From Flavobacterium sp. 90 (GTDB lineage: Bacteria > Bacteroidota > Bacteroidia > Flavobacteriales > Flavobacteriaceae), in the NCBI RefSeq assembly GCF_004339525.1, contig NZ_SMGE01000001.1, forward strand, positions 3,100,001 to 3,164,000: a DNA stretch of 64,000 nucleotides, in the 5' to 3' direction. Of the stretch, positions 16,929-25,257 are shown one piece after another (positions within the stretch are counted from its first letter, which is position 1; each line of letters begins with the position of its first letter). The translations under genes and the position numbers were made by a program. The notes beneath the pieces are model-generated. The model worked only from the letters and a program-made list of their open reading frames with translations, was not told the DNA's origin and did not search any database.

Positions 16929-18026
16929 TTGATAAAAGACTTCTTCTCTGATTTTTTTGGCAGAAATAACGATCCAAAATCAATTGTTTCTTTTGATGTT
17001 ATTGATTCTATTTATTCTCATTTATATAATGAAGAGAATAGATTAGAGATTAAGCTAAAAGGGATTTATGATACGATTTCGGTAAATTTATACTCGTTTC
17101 CAAATTCATTTAATAATGAAGAAGCGCAAAGAGAAATTAAGAAAGCGGGATTTAAAAATGCTTATGAAGTCTTAAACGAATTATATAAAAAGCTTAATAT
17201 CGGAGCTATTTCTGAAGAAGATATTCAGGCAGAATTAGAATTCGATTATATTCATATTCAGTTTTACACAGAGCCGCCAACTCCGGAAATGAAAAAACAT
17301 TTAAAACATGTTTTGCATAATTTTATCATTTTCTTTTGTTGTACAAATAGTTTAGAAACCAACGATTTTAGAATTTTATATAACAATAGTTACTTTCTGG
17401 ACTATACAAGAGGAATACTTGATACAGAATATATTGACTTTAATGATCCGAAAAATGATGTTGAGAAAATAGGTTTTGAAGAATTCGGAAGAGTATTACA
17501 GGGAATTTGTCAATATATAGAAATTGAATTACCGGAAAGTATCAAACTTCCTTCTCAAGAAAATTTATTACCGGAAGATGTTGAGATTACTCAGGAAACT
17601 TTTGAAGAATTTATTAGGTTGGTTTCAAGAGGAAATGTTGAAGGGAAGTTACTTCAGAAACAAGCTAAAAAGCTTGTGAAGAATTTTGAAAAAGATTCAA
17701 AAGAATATTACAAGATCGTTGAAAATCATTGGAGTTTTTTTGAAAGCATAGATTGCTGGAATAGCGATTGGAAATTTGATCCTGAAGACGCAGAATATTT
17801 CATTTCCGAAATGATTGGCGAAGACCTTAATTTCGAATATCCGGAAGAAACTTATAGTCATGATTTATTTCCTTATATTCAATCGGCTTTAGCGAAACGT
17901 GATCTCGAATTAATGACTTACGATACGCGCGGAGATAATTATTTGTTTTTTGTCGCGAATAAAAAGGATGTTGGTCGAATCTTAGAATTATCTGAATTGA
18001 CTAAGATTGAGATTAATCAGTTGTAA
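16929..18026 (+). CDS. Hypothetical protein, DUF6630-like C-terminus (TTG start)
   Basis: The 365-residue acidic cytosolic protein has no signal or membrane segment. The C-terminal third (DWKFDPEDAEYFISEMIG ... LTYDTRGDNYLFFVANK, with M in place of the first L) resembles DUF6630, a domain known from immunity-type and hypothetical proteins. The N-terminal part is not recognised. No ATG is found near the beginning of the frame. The TTG at 16929 lies 6 bp after the preceding stop, so reading the two genes as an operon supports that start. Function unknown. Confidence 0.65.
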   Translation: MIKDFFSDFFGRNNDPKSIVSFDVIDSIYSHLYNEENRLEIKLKGIYDTISVNLYSFPNSFNNEEAQREIKKAGFKNAYEVLNELYKKLNIGAISEEDIQAELEFDYIHIQFYTEPPTPEMKKHLKHVLHNFIIFFCCTNSLETNDFRILYNNSYFLDYTRGILDTEYIDFNDPKNDVEKIGFEEFGRVLQGICQYIEIELPESIKLPSQENLLPEDVEITQETFEEFIRLVSRGNVEGKLLQKQAKKLVKNFEKDSKEYYKIVENHWSFFESIDCWNSDWKFDPEDAEYFISEMIGEDLNFEYPEETYSHDLFPYIQSALAKRDLELMTYDTRGDNYLFFVANKKDVGRILELSELTKIEINQL

Positions 18027-18051
18027 ATTGAGTTGAGTTTTCCTGAAAAGA

Positions 18052-18226
18052 AAGTACGCGGATAAAACGGATTCGCTAAGCGAAAACGCGGATTAAAACG
18101 GATTTTATATACGCATTTTGTGTCATTTCGGCGGAGGAGAAATCACACTAGAAACTCTATACAGAAATTCGTCAATCTTTGTCGCGAATCCCGATTGTGA
18201 TTTCTCCTCTGTCGAAATTGACAAGA
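18052..18226. repeat. Two-part composite repeat, copy 1
   Basis: The 357 bp gap 18027-18383 holds no gene. Part one (18052-18113) reads TACGCGGAT...GATTCGCTA...GCGAAAACGCGGATT. Part two is an inverted repeat: GTCATTTCGGCGGAGGAG (from 18122) against TTCTCCTCTGTCGAAATTGAC (to 18222). The same two parts occur in the same order at 26037-26204. Confidence 0.75.
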
Positions 18227-18257
18227 TTACTTGGTAAACTGAGACTGAAAACTGTCT

Positions 18258-18310
18258 CCCGCGTGAGGGATAGAGCTAATCCGCCGCGGGGGAAGTGAAA
18301 GCCCGACAGC
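18258..18310. repeat. GC-rich intergenic motif (TCCCGCGTGAGGGATAGAG)
   Basis: The stretch TCCCGCGTGAGGGATAGAG ... CCGCCGCGGGGGAAGTGAAA ... GCCCGAC is markedly GC-rich against its AT-rich surroundings and leads directly into a strong terminator. CCCGCGTGAGGG and CCGCCGCGG are self-complementary. It may be a structured repeat, but I see only one copy here. Confidence 0.45.
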
Positions 18311-18313
18311 AAT

Positions 18314-18360
18314 AAAAAAAGGGGCGACTAAGCGATTGCATAGTCTGCCCCTTTTTTTAT
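18314..18360. terminator. Strong bidirectional hairpin terminator
   Basis: AAAAAAAGGGGC-GACTA pairs with TAGTC-TGCCCCTTTTTTT around a short loop. It sits between the converging DUF6630-like and quinone oxidoreductase genes and has U-runs on both strands. Confidence 0.8.
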
Positions 18361-18383
18361 TGGTGGCACGCCCAGATTATTAT

Positions 18384-19343
18384 TTAAGGAATTAAAATTA
18401 TTTTTCCTGTGCTTTTTCGGCTTTCTAAATAATCGTGCGCTAGTTTTCCTTCGGATAATTTGAAAGATGTTGGTGTTGAAAGTGTAATTTTTCCTTCGAT
18501 AATCCAAGAGAATAATTGATTGGCTCTTTTGATTCTTTCTTCCTTTGAGTTTAAATAACTCCATAAATCTCCGCCGGTTAATGTTTTTGAAGTGTCCATT
18601 AACATTCTTGGATTTACAGGTTCAGGATCTCCGCCTGCCATTCCGAAGAAAACAACTTGTCCGCATTCTTTTGTGACTTCGAAACTTTCTGTTAAAGTGC
18701 TTCCGATGCTGTCGTAAACTACATCGACGCCTTTTGGAATCGTTTTAAAAATATCCGATTTCCAATCTTCATTGTATAGAAAAACATGATCTGCACCTTG
18801 TTCAAGTGCAACTTTTGCTTTGTCTGAAGAAGAGGTTAAGCCAATAACATTTGCTCCAAGAAGTTTGCTGATTTGTGTTAGAAACTGACCAACTCCGCCA
18901 GCAACAGCGTGAATTAAAACGGTTTCGCCTTTTTGAGTTTTATGGCTGTCTGTCGCTAAATAATGTGCGGTTAAACCTTGCAGTAAAATAGAAGCAGCAG
19001 TTTCAAAAGAAATAGCTTCGGGCAAAGGAAGAACGTGATTTGTATTAACGGCAACAAACTCAGCATTTGCAAAAGGAACATCGGCGAAAGCCACGCGATC
19101 TCCAATTTTATATTCTGGATGATTATTTGCATCAACAACAATTCCGGCACCTTCGTAACCAGCAATAAAAGGAGGATTTCCTTTTAAATGATAGTTTCCT
19201 TTTCGTCTGTAAACATCGGCAAAATTTAATCCGATGGCTTTCATTTCGACTAGAATTTCATCTTTTTTTAATTGCGGATTCGGAATTTCGATATATTCTA
19301 AAACATCAGAATCTCCGAAAGAGGAGAAGGTAAGTGCTTTCAT
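18384..19343 (-). CDS. Quinone oxidoreductase-like MDR-family NADPH oxidoreductase
   Basis: The 319-residue medium-chain dehydrogenase/reductase has a GroES-like N-terminal half (MKAIGLNFADVYRRKGNYH, PFIAGYEGAGIVV) and an NADP Rossmann motif HAVAGGVGQFLTQISKLLGA. No catalytic zinc ligands are seen, which matches the QOR (NADPH:quinone reductase, Qor/CRYZ) branch. It reduces quinones or enones in the cytosol. It is monocistronic between two terminators. Full length. Confidence 0.88.
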   Translation of the reverse strand: MKALTFSSFGDSDVLEYIEIPNPQLKKDEILVEMKAIGLNFADVYRRKGNYHLKGNPPFIAGYEGAGIVVDANNHPEYKIGDRVAFADVPFANAEFVAVNTNHVLPLPEAISFETAASILLQGLTAHYLATDSHKTQKGETVLIHAVAGGVGQFLTQISKLLGANVIGLTSSSDKAKVALEQGADHVFLYNEDWKSDIFKTIPKGVDVVYDSIGSTLTESFEVTKECGQVVFFGMAGGDPEPVNPRMLMDTSKTLTGGDLWSYLNSKEERIKRANQLFSWIIEGKITLSTPTSFKLSEGKLAHDYLESRKSTGKIILIP

Positions 19344-19420
19344 TTTTAATGTATTTAGGAATACAAAGTACGTGAAAAATTAGTTTAAGTTTTGAAAGCT
19401 TTTCTTAAAACTGAATAAAA

Positions 19421-19453
19421 AAACCTCGCTTAAATTTAGACGAGGTTTTGAAT
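19421..19453 (-). terminator. Terminator after the Xaa-Pro aminopeptidase gene
   Basis: AAACCTCG (19421-19428) pairs with CGAGGTTT (19441-19448). Read on the minus strand, the hairpin is followed by a U-run (the A-tract 19416-19423). Confidence 0.6.
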
Positions 19454-19458
19454 TTTTT

Positions 19459-19566
19459 GGCCACAGATTTTAAAGATTAAAAAGGATTTTAAAATCTGGA
19501 TCAATTTGCCACGAATTTCACAAATTCACACTAATTAATTCGTGCTAATTCGTGAAATTCGTGGCG
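19459..19566. repeat. Double palindrome: CCACAGATTT element next to a GCCACGAATTTCAC cruciform
   Basis: CCACAGATTTTAAA opposes TTTAAAATCTGG (19460-19499). Right after it GCCACGAATTTCAC (19508-19521) is the exact reverse complement of 19552-19565, with a further near-palindromic AATTAATT centre. No gene lies in this gap. Confidence 0.7.
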
Positions 19567-19575
19567 AAAAATAAA

Positions 19576-20991
19576 TTATATTTTTGGGAATTTCATTTCG
19601 TTGAATGTGCTTTTTTGAGCTGCAAGTTTCTCAATATCCTGCCATTTTCTCGGAGAATCAGCAGATAAATTTTCGTAAGAATCTTTTTTGATTGCAATAT
19701 CATCTTCGATACGAACGCCAATGTTCCACCATTTTTTATCGCATTTACTATTTGCAGGAATGTAAATTCCCGGCTCAACAGTTATAACCATATTTTCTTT
19801 AAGACCACTTTTTGGACCGCTAAAATTTCCCTTATCATGAACATCTAATCCTAGAAAGTGAGAACAACTGTGCGGATAATATAGTTTTACGTCTTTTGGA
19901 TCTGTGATGATTCCTAATTTTATTAAACCATTCGCCAGAACTTCTTTTGCAGTATTATTCAAATCTACAAGTGGCGTTCCTTCTTTACAGATTTTAAAAA
20001 CAGCTTCCTGAGCATCATAAACTAATTGATAAATGGCTTTTTGCTCTTCGGTGAATTTTCCGTTTGCCGGAATTGTTCTTGTAACATCCGCTGAATAACC
20101 GTGATATTCAGATCCAACATCCATTAATAGTAGTTGATTGTCGATTTTTGTGCTGTTGTTATCGCCATAATGTAAAATACATCCGTTTGCTCCGGCGCCA
20201 ACAATTGGTGGATAACCTTCGCCTTCGGCACCATATCTACGATGAATATAGGCGTGAATTCCGTCAGCTTCATTTTCGCTCATATTTGGTCCGATGGCTT
20301 TCATAACTTCGTTGTGAGCGACACAGGAAAGTTTAACGGTTTTGCGCATTAATTCCATTTCCTCCGGAGTTTTTATTTCTCTAAGTGTAGAAGTAATCGA
20401 TCTGAAAAGCTCTAAAGAAGCTGGATCTTCTTTTGTTATTTCGGCTTTGGTTTTGAAGCTTTGAATTAATCCAAAAAGATCAAAACCTGTTGTGTTGTTT
20501 CTAATATCGACAGGAATGTTGTCGTAGATTATTTTATCGAATTTTTTGAAATCAATTGCAAAATCTTTAAAATCTTTTCCGTTGTAAGCAGTTGAAATTC
20601 CTAATTGAGATTTTGCGCCTTCAACGCCAAGTCGTCTTCCTGTCCACATTTCTTTTCCGGCATTTCTTTCTCTTATAAAAAATACTTCATTGTAGGTTTG
20701 ATCTGTTCCTTGAGTTTCTTTGAAAATTAATAAAACAGCGTCTGGTTCTTTATATCCTGTTAGATAATAAAGATCAGGATTTTGGTGGAAATTATAGTTA
20801 ATGTCTTTTGAAAAAACTCGCTCTGGATAAGAAAAAATTACCGCAACAGAATTGGCTGGCATCAGATTTCTGAATGCTTCTCTGCGACCTTTGTGAAATT
20901 CTTTTGAAAGATAATCTGTTGGCAGATTTTCTTGTGAATGAATTTGATTAAGAGTAATTAAGAAAACAAAGAATAGAAATAATTGTTTCAT
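19576..20991 (-). CDS. pepP: Exported Xaa-Pro aminopeptidase (M24B)
   Basis: The 471-residue protein has a signal peptide (MKQLFLFFVFLITLNQIHSQ). An aminopeptidase P N-terminal domain (FRNLMPANSVAVIFSYPER, DLYYLTGYKEPDAVL) is followed by a pita-bread metalloprotease domain. Metal ligands are visible in LLMDVGSEYHGYSADVTRTIP, CSHFLGLDVHD, TVEPGIYIP and GVRIEDDI. It removes N-terminal residues preceding proline, using two metal ions. The signal peptide places it in the periplasm or outside, unlike the cytosolic E. coli enzyme. It is transcribed alone. Confidence 0.9.
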   Translation of the reverse strand: MKQLFLFFVFLITLNQIHSQENLPTDYLSKEFHKGRREAFRNLMPANSVAVIFSYPERVFSKDINYNFHQNPDLYYLTGYKEPDAVLLIFKETQGTDQTYNEVFFIRERNAGKEMWTGRRLGVEGAKSQLGISTAYNGKDFKDFAIDFKKFDKIIYDNIPVDIRNNTTGFDLFGLIQSFKTKAEITKEDPASLELFRSITSTLREIKTPEEMELMRKTVKLSCVAHNEVMKAIGPNMSENEADGIHAYIHRRYGAEGEGYPPIVGAGANGCILHYGDNNSTKIDNQLLLMDVGSEYHGYSADVTRTIPANGKFTEEQKAIYQLVYDAQEAVFKICKEGTPLVDLNNTAKEVLANGLIKLGIITDPKDVKLYYPHSCSHFLGLDVHDKGNFSGPKSGLKENMVITVEPGIYIPANSKCDKKWWNIGVRIEDDIAIKKDSYENLSADSPRKWQDIEKLAAQKSTFNEMKFPKI

Positions 20992-21075
20992 TTGGTAGTT
21001 TTTAGTTTTAGATTTTGATTGATTTGTTGTTGCAAATTACAAAAAATATGAATTGATTTTTGTGTAAAAATTTTA

Positions 21076-21210
21076 CCACGAATTATACGAGTTATTATTA
21101 TGTGTTTTTTTGCCACAGATTAAAGGATTCTATGGATTTTAAATCTGTGAAAATCTTCTAATCTGTGGCAAAAAAAAATATTCCGATTTTGAGAGAAGAA
21201 AAATTCGTGG
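21076..21210. repeat. Nested inverted repeats (CCACGAATT outside, GCCACAGATTA inside)
   Basis: The inner arms 21105-21122 and 21159-21176 are exact reverse complements (core TTTGCCACAGATTA). An outer pair CCACGAATT (21076-21084) / AATTCGTGG (21202-21210) encloses them. The same two motifs sit side by side at 19459-19566. The 286 bp gap has no gene. Confidence 0.7.
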
Positions 21211-21223
21211 CTAAAAAAAACAT

Positions 21224-21251
21224 AAAAAAACCGCCCATAAAAAATGGACGG
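21224..21251 (-). terminator. Terminator after msrA
   Basis: CCGCCCAT (21231-21238) pairs with ATGGACGG (21244-21251) with a U-run on the minus strand. It follows the msrB-msrA pair. Confidence 0.7.
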
Positions 21252-21277
21252 CAACTATATTAACCAGATAAAATATT

Positions 21278-21886
21278 TTATTTCTTTTTTAATTTGTCTT
21301 TAAAAACCTTTTCGAATTTCTCGATTTTAGGCTGAATTACCATTTTGCAATACGGTTGGTTTTTATTGTTTGCATAATAATTCTGATGATAATCTTCGGC
21401 TTTATAGAAAGCTTTAAAAGGTTCTACTTTCGTTACAATTGGACTATCGTAAACTTTTGCTTTGTTAAGATCTGCGATAATACCTTGCGCGGCCTTTTTT
21501 TGCTCTTCATTTTTATAAAAAATCACAGAACGATATTGCGTTCCAACATCTGCACCTTGTCGGTTTAAAGTTGTTGGATCATGAACGGTGAAAAAAACTT
21601 TGAAGATTTCATTAATATCAGTTACGTTTTTATCGAAGGTAATTTGTACCACTTCGGCATGACCAGTTGTTCCCGTGCAAACTTCTTCATAACTTGGGTT
21701 GGCTACTTTTCCTCCGGAAAATCCTGAAACAACAGATTTTACTCCGTCAAGATTTTCATAGACAGCTTCTACGCACCAATAACATCCTCCGCCAAGAGTA
21801 ATTGTTTCAAGGTTTGGAGCTTTTTTATTTTGCGCAAATCCATGTAAGGATAAGGCAAAAAGGCAAATTAATATGGTATTTTTCAT
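21278..21886 (-). CDS. msrA: Exported peptide-methionine (S)-S-oxide reductase
   Basis: The 202-residue protein has a signal peptide (MKNTILICLFALSLHGFAQ) and the MsrA active site GGGCYWCVEA with catalytic C35, followed by GVKSVVSGFSGG and YHQNYY. It reduces the S form of methionine sulfoxide. It lies 7 bp after msrB on the same strand, so the two stereospecific enzymes are made together. Export signals on both mean they repair oxidised surface or periplasmic proteins. The electron donor for them is not in this window. Confidence 0.93.
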   Translation of the reverse strand: MKNTILICLFALSLHGFAQNKKAPNLETITLGGGCYWCVEAVYENLDGVKSVVSGFSGGKVANPSYEEVCTGTTGHAEVVQITFDKNVTDINEIFKVFFTVHDPTTLNRQGADVGTQYRSVIFYKNEEQKKAAQGIIADLNKAKVYDSPIVTKVEPFKAFYKAEDYHQNYYANNKNQPYCKMVIQPKIEKFEKVFKDKLKKK

Positions 21887-21893
21887 GTTTGTA

Positions 21894-22448
21894 TTATTTG
21901 TTATCAGGAATAAAATCTAATGCAATCGAATTCATGCAATAACGTTTTCCGGTTGGAGGAGGTCCATCATCGAATAAATGTCCTAAATGTCCGCCACAAC
22001 GACCACAAAGGGCTTCTGTTCTTTCCATTCCAAGTGAATTATCGTTTTTGTAAACCACACTTTTTTTGTTGTCCTGTTCAAAAAAGCTTGGCCATCCGCA
22101 ACTGCTGGCAAATTTGGCACCGGATCTAAAAAGTAAATTTCCGCAGGAAGCGCAGTAATAGGTTCCTTTTTCATCAGTTTTCCAATATTTTCCTGTAAAA
22201 GGTCTTTCGGTGTCAGCTTCGCGCATTACGGCGTAAACATCATCCGGAAGTACTTTCTTCCATTCGGCGTTACTCACATTTAGTTTTGTGGTATCTGTAT
22301 TCGAATAATAAGGATTTCCGGGTTTAGAGATTTTGTTTTCCATGACCACTGTTTTTGTATTTTGTTTTTTTGCGCTTTGTCCACATGCCTGTAAGATAAA
22401 AAGCGGAATTAAAAAGCAAAGGCTGAAGATTTGAGTTTTTGTTTTCAT
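21894..22448 (-). CDS. msrB: Lipoprotein peptide-methionine (R)-S-oxide reductase
   Basis: The 184-residue protein begins with a lipoprotein signal; the lipobox cysteine is C22 in ILQACGQ. The MsrB fold follows, with zinc cysteines C99, C102, C148, C151 (YYCASCG, LCGRCGG) and catalytic C171 in RYCMNSIAL. It reduces the R form of methionine sulfoxide. It is first in the msrB-msrA pair and anchored to a membrane by its lipid. No clear TAnnTTTG box was found upstream. Confidence 0.93.
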   Translation of the reverse strand: MKTKTQIFSLCFLIPLFILQACGQSAKKQNTKTVVMENKISKPGNPYYSNTDTTKLNVSNAEWKKVLPDDVYAVMREADTERPFTGKYWKTDEKGTYYCASCGNLLFRSGAKFASSCGWPSFFEQDNKKSVVYKNDNSLGMERTEALCGRCGGHLGHLFDDGPPPTGKRYCMNSIALDFIPDNK

Positions 22449-22718
22449 TGTTTTTGTGTGCTTTAATTCTGTATTTCAAAGATACGACGAGATTTTACCT
22501 CGAAATGTCGTGTACTTTACAATTCAGATTTATTTAAGTATGTTTTAACTTTTTATTATTTACGAAAAATAACAAGTTGCAGTTTTTATGTCTTATTTTT
22601 AAAGGTTTTTAAGAAGTAGGTGAGACGCAAATATTTGTAAATCAGTTTTGTATAAAATGCAATGCTCGTTAAACTTTTCACAATCTTTTCTGAGATTTTC
22701 AAGCCATTTCTTTTTTCG

Positions 22719-22726
22719 TATTTTTG
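22719..22726 (+). promoter_or_regulatory. -7 element of idi
   Basis: TATTTTTG matches TAnnTTTG. It overlaps the in-frame TTG at 22724, so that codon cannot be the start if this promoter is used. The first ATG downstream is at 22745. Confidence 0.55.
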
Positions 22727-22744
22727 TTTGTACAAAACGCCCTA

Positions 22745-23272
22745 ATGATAGAAGAAAACGTAATACTAGTTAATCAAAATGATGAGCAAATTGGCTTAAT
22801 GCCAAAATTAGAAGCACATGAAAAAGCATTATTGCATCGTGCTTTTTCGGTTTTTATTTTAAATAGTAAAAACGAGATTATGCTACAACAGCGTGCTCAT
22901 CAAAAATACCACTCACCTTTACTCTGGACCAATACTTGCTGTAGTCATCAGCGTGAAGGCGAAACGAATATTGAAGCAGGAAGCAGACGATTGTTTGAAG
23001 AAATGGGTTTTAAAGCAGAATTGAAAGAACTATTTCATTTCATTTACAAAGCTCCTTTTGATAATGGTCTTACAGAACATGAATTAGATCATGTTATGAT
23101 TGGATATTATAATGAGAATCCAGATATAAACTTCGAAGAAGTCGAAGCTTGGAAATGGATGAAGATTGAAGACGTAAAAAGTGATATTGAAAAACAACCC
23201 GAAATTTATACCGTTTGGTTCAAAATAATATTTGATGAATTTTATCATTATTTAGAAGACCATAAAATATAA
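22745..23272 (+). CDS. idi: Isopentenyl-diphosphate delta-isomerase, type 1
   Basis: The 175-residue Nudix-fold protein has WTNTCCSHQREGE with the catalytic cysteine at about C66, the Nudix-like EAGSRRLFEEMGF, and the acidic metal site ELDHV. It interconverts IPP and DMAPP for isoprenoid synthesis. Type 1 Idi together with the HMG-CoA reductase gene at 26942 points to the mevalonate route. I chose the ATG at 22745 because the upstream TTG lies within the promoter. A QueD-like gene follows after 23 bp. Confidence 0.93.
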   Translation: MIEENVILVNQNDEQIGLMPKLEAHEKALLHRAFSVFILNSKNEIMLQQRAHQKYHSPLLWTNTCCSHQREGETNIEAGSRRLFEEMGFKAELKELFHFIYKAPFDNGLTEHELDHVMIGYYNENPDINFEEVEAWKWMKIEDVKSDIEKQPEIYTVWFKIIFDEFYHYLEDHKI

Positions 23273-23295
23273 AGCCATAACAACCAAAAACCTAA

Positions 23296-23706
23296 ATGAA
23301 AGTAACCATATCAAGAAAAGCACATTTTAATGCTGCACATCGATTGCATAGAAAAGACTGGACATTTGAAAAAAATAATGCTGTTTTTGGAAAATGCAAC
23401 AATCCTAATTTTCATGGTCATAATTATGGTTTAACAGTAAGTGTTACAGGAAAAATTGACCCGGAAACTGGTTTTGTTTTAGATGTGAAAGTATTAGCGG
23501 ATATTATACACGAAGAAGTAGAAATACCGTTTGATCACAAAAACCTGAATCTGGATGTTCCGGAATTCCAGGATTTGAATCCAACTGCAGAAAATATTGC
23601 AGTTGTGATATGGAATAAAATTAGAAAAAGAATTCAGCCTGATTTTGACCTAGAAATCGTTCTGAATGAAACGGACCGCAATTTTGTAACTTATAAAGGA
23701 GAATAA
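23296..23706 (+). CDS. queD: 6-pyruvoyl/6-carboxytetrahydropterin synthase family protein
   Basis: The 136-residue protein has zinc-binding histidines H15 (FNAAH), H40 and H42 (FHGHNYG), and C34 in KCNNPNFHGHNY, as in QueD/PTPS enzymes, plus the C-terminal NETDRNFVTYKGE. QueD turns dihydroneopterin triphosphate into 6-carboxytetrahydropterin for queuosine. PTPS makes 6-pyruvoyl-tetrahydropterin. With no queC or queE beside it, the exact reaction is not settled. It lies between idi and a peroxiredoxin gene with short gaps (23 bp and 3 bp). Confidence 0.8.
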   Translation: MKVTISRKAHFNAAHRLHRKDWTFEKNNAVFGKCNNPNFHGHNYGLTVSVTGKIDPETGFVLDVKVLADIIHEEVEIPFDHKNLNLDVPEFQDLNPTAENIAVVIWNKIRKRIQPDFDLEIVLNETDRNFVTYKGE

Positions 23707-23709
23707 TAA

Positions 23710-24168
23710 ATGTCATTAAAAATAGGAGATATAGTTCCGAATTTTACTGCAAAAGATAGTCATGGTGAAGTTTTTGAAAGCCAAAGTGTTTTGGGGCGGA
23801 AACCACTCGTGATTTATTTTTACCCAAAAGATAATACGCCTGGTTGTACTACAGAAGCTTGTAGTTTTAGAGATCAATACGAAGATTTCAAAGACTTAGG
23901 AGCTGAGGTTATCGGTATAAGCAGTGATAGTATAAAATCACATCAAAAATTTGCCAAAAAACATCAATTGCCATTTATACTGTTATCTGATCAGGATAAA
24001 AGAATCCGACACCTTTTTGGTGTTCGTGATACTTTATTTGGTCTTGTACCAGGTCGTGTAACATATGTTATTGATCGAAATGGCGTTGTTATTTTGATTT
24101 TTGATAGTATGAATGCAGCAAAACACATTCCGAAAGCACTTGAGACTATTAAAGAATTAGTATCGTAA
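23710..24168 (+). CDS. bcp: Thioredoxin-dependent thiol peroxidase (PrxQ/BCP)
   Basis: The 152-residue protein has the PrxQ signature PKDNTPGCTTEACSFRD with peroxidatic C46 and resolving C51 five residues apart (alpha2-helix type). Later motifs VIGISSDS and PFILLSDQD follow. It reduces hydrogen and organic peroxides with thioredoxin in the cytosol. It starts 3 bp after the queD-like gene and is probably in one transcript with idi and queD. Confidence 0.93.
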   Translation: MSLKIGDIVPNFTAKDSHGEVFESQSVLGRKPLVIYFYPKDNTPGCTTEACSFRDQYEDFKDLGAEVIGISSDSIKSHQKFAKKHQLPFILLSDQDKRIRHLFGVRDTLFGLVPGRVTYVIDRNGVVILIFDSMNAAKHIPKALETIKELVS

Positions 24169-24231
24169 AACTAGAAAATAGTATTACATCAGTGTTTATT
24201 AAATAATAATATTTGCCAAAAAAAGATATTT

Positions 24232-25200
24232 ATGAAGCCAAAATTATATCCATTGCAATTTGAACCTATTCTGAAAGAAAGAATTTGGGGAGGAGAAAAA
24301 CTAAAAACAGTTCTTAATAAACCAATTGTTTCTAAAATTACTGGAGAAAGTTGGGAATTGTCTACAGTAGAAGGCGATGTAAGTGTTATTGCAAATGGAA
24401 CTTTGAAAGGAAAATCATTAATGGAACTTATTGATGAAACGCCAAATGAAATTCTGGGAACAGAAGTTTATAAGCGTTTTGGAAAACAGTTTCCGTTACT
24501 TTTTAAATATCTGGACGCTCGCGAAGATCTTTCGATACAAGTACATCCAAACGATAAATTGGCAAAAGAACGTCATAATTCTTTTGGTAAAACCGAAATG
24601 TGGTACGTTCTGCAAGCTGATACTGATGCCAGAATTATTGTTGGTTTTAAAGAAGATTCCAGTAAAGAAGAATATTTAGAGCATTTACACAATAATACAC
24701 TGGTTTCTATTTTAGATACTGTGAAAGCAAAAGTTGGTGATGTTTTCTTTTTGGAAACTGGGACCGTTCACGCAATTGGCGCAGGACTTGTAGTTGCCGA
24801 AATTCAGCAAACTTCTGATATTACGTATCGTTTATATGATTTTGATCGTGTCGATGCTAATGGAAATAAAAGAGAACTTCATGTAGATTTAGCACTCGAT
24901 GCTATAAACTATAATAAGGTTGATACACAAAAAAAATACGAGACAAAAACAGATACTTCGAATGTAGTAGTTGATTGTCCTTACTTTACCACCAATTTTA
25001 TTCCGTTAAAAGATAAAGTAGCGGTTTCTAAATCCGGAGAAACTTTTACTGTTTATATGTGTATCGAAGGAAGTTTTGAAATTGAATTTGATGGGTTTAA
25101 ACAAAACTACCAAAAAGGAGACACGGTTTTGGTTCCTGCTGAGATAAATGCATTTTTCTTAAGCGGAAATGCTTCAATTTTAGAAATTTACATTTCATAG
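24232..25200 (+). CDS. manA: Mannose-6-phosphate isomerase, class I
   Basis: The 322-residue cupin protein shows RIWGGEKL, GESWELSTVEGD, and the metal-binding SIQVHPNDKLAKERH and GKTEMWYVL, then ETGTVHAIGAGL. Zinc ligands H and E are in place. It interconverts fructose-6-phosphate and mannose-6-phosphate for GDP-mannose and glycan synthesis. It is short compared with E. coli ManA (about 390), as usual in the Bacillus/Bacteroidota-type enzymes. Transcribed alone, 63 bp after the peroxiredoxin. Confidence 0.9.
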   Translation: MKPKLYPLQFEPILKERIWGGEKLKTVLNKPIVSKITGESWELSTVEGDVSVIANGTLKGKSLMELIDETPNEILGTEVYKRFGKQFPLLFKYLDAREDLSIQVHPNDKLAKERHNSFGKTEMWYVLQADTDARIIVGFKEDSSKEEYLEHLHNNTLVSILDTVKAKVGDVFFLETGTVHAIGAGLVVAEIQQTSDITYRLYDFDRVDANGNKRELHVDLALDAINYNKVDTQKKYETKTDTSNVVVDCPYFTTNFIPLKDKVAVSKSGETFTVYMCIEGSFEIEFDGFKQNYQKGDTVLVPAEINAFFLSGNASILEIYIS

Positions 25201-25222
25201 CACTTAATAAAAAGATTATGTG

Positions 25223-25230
25223 TACTTTTG
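25223..25230 (+). promoter_or_regulatory. -7 element upstream of the 88-residue protein
   Basis: TACTTTTG fits TAnnTTTG, 27 bp before the ATG at 25258. No TTG is evident at the -33 position. Confidence 0.5.
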
Positions 25231-25257
25231 CAGTCGCAAATTAAAATATAAATAAAA

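Noticed and set aside
18328..18564. Minus-strand frame at the end of the quinone oxidoreductase gene
   Set aside because: Runs through the terminator and overlaps the real gene in another frame; no protein-like features.
22724..22744. TTG start at 22724 for idi
   Set aside because: It is part of the -7 box; the conserved Idi sequence begins at MIEEN (22745).
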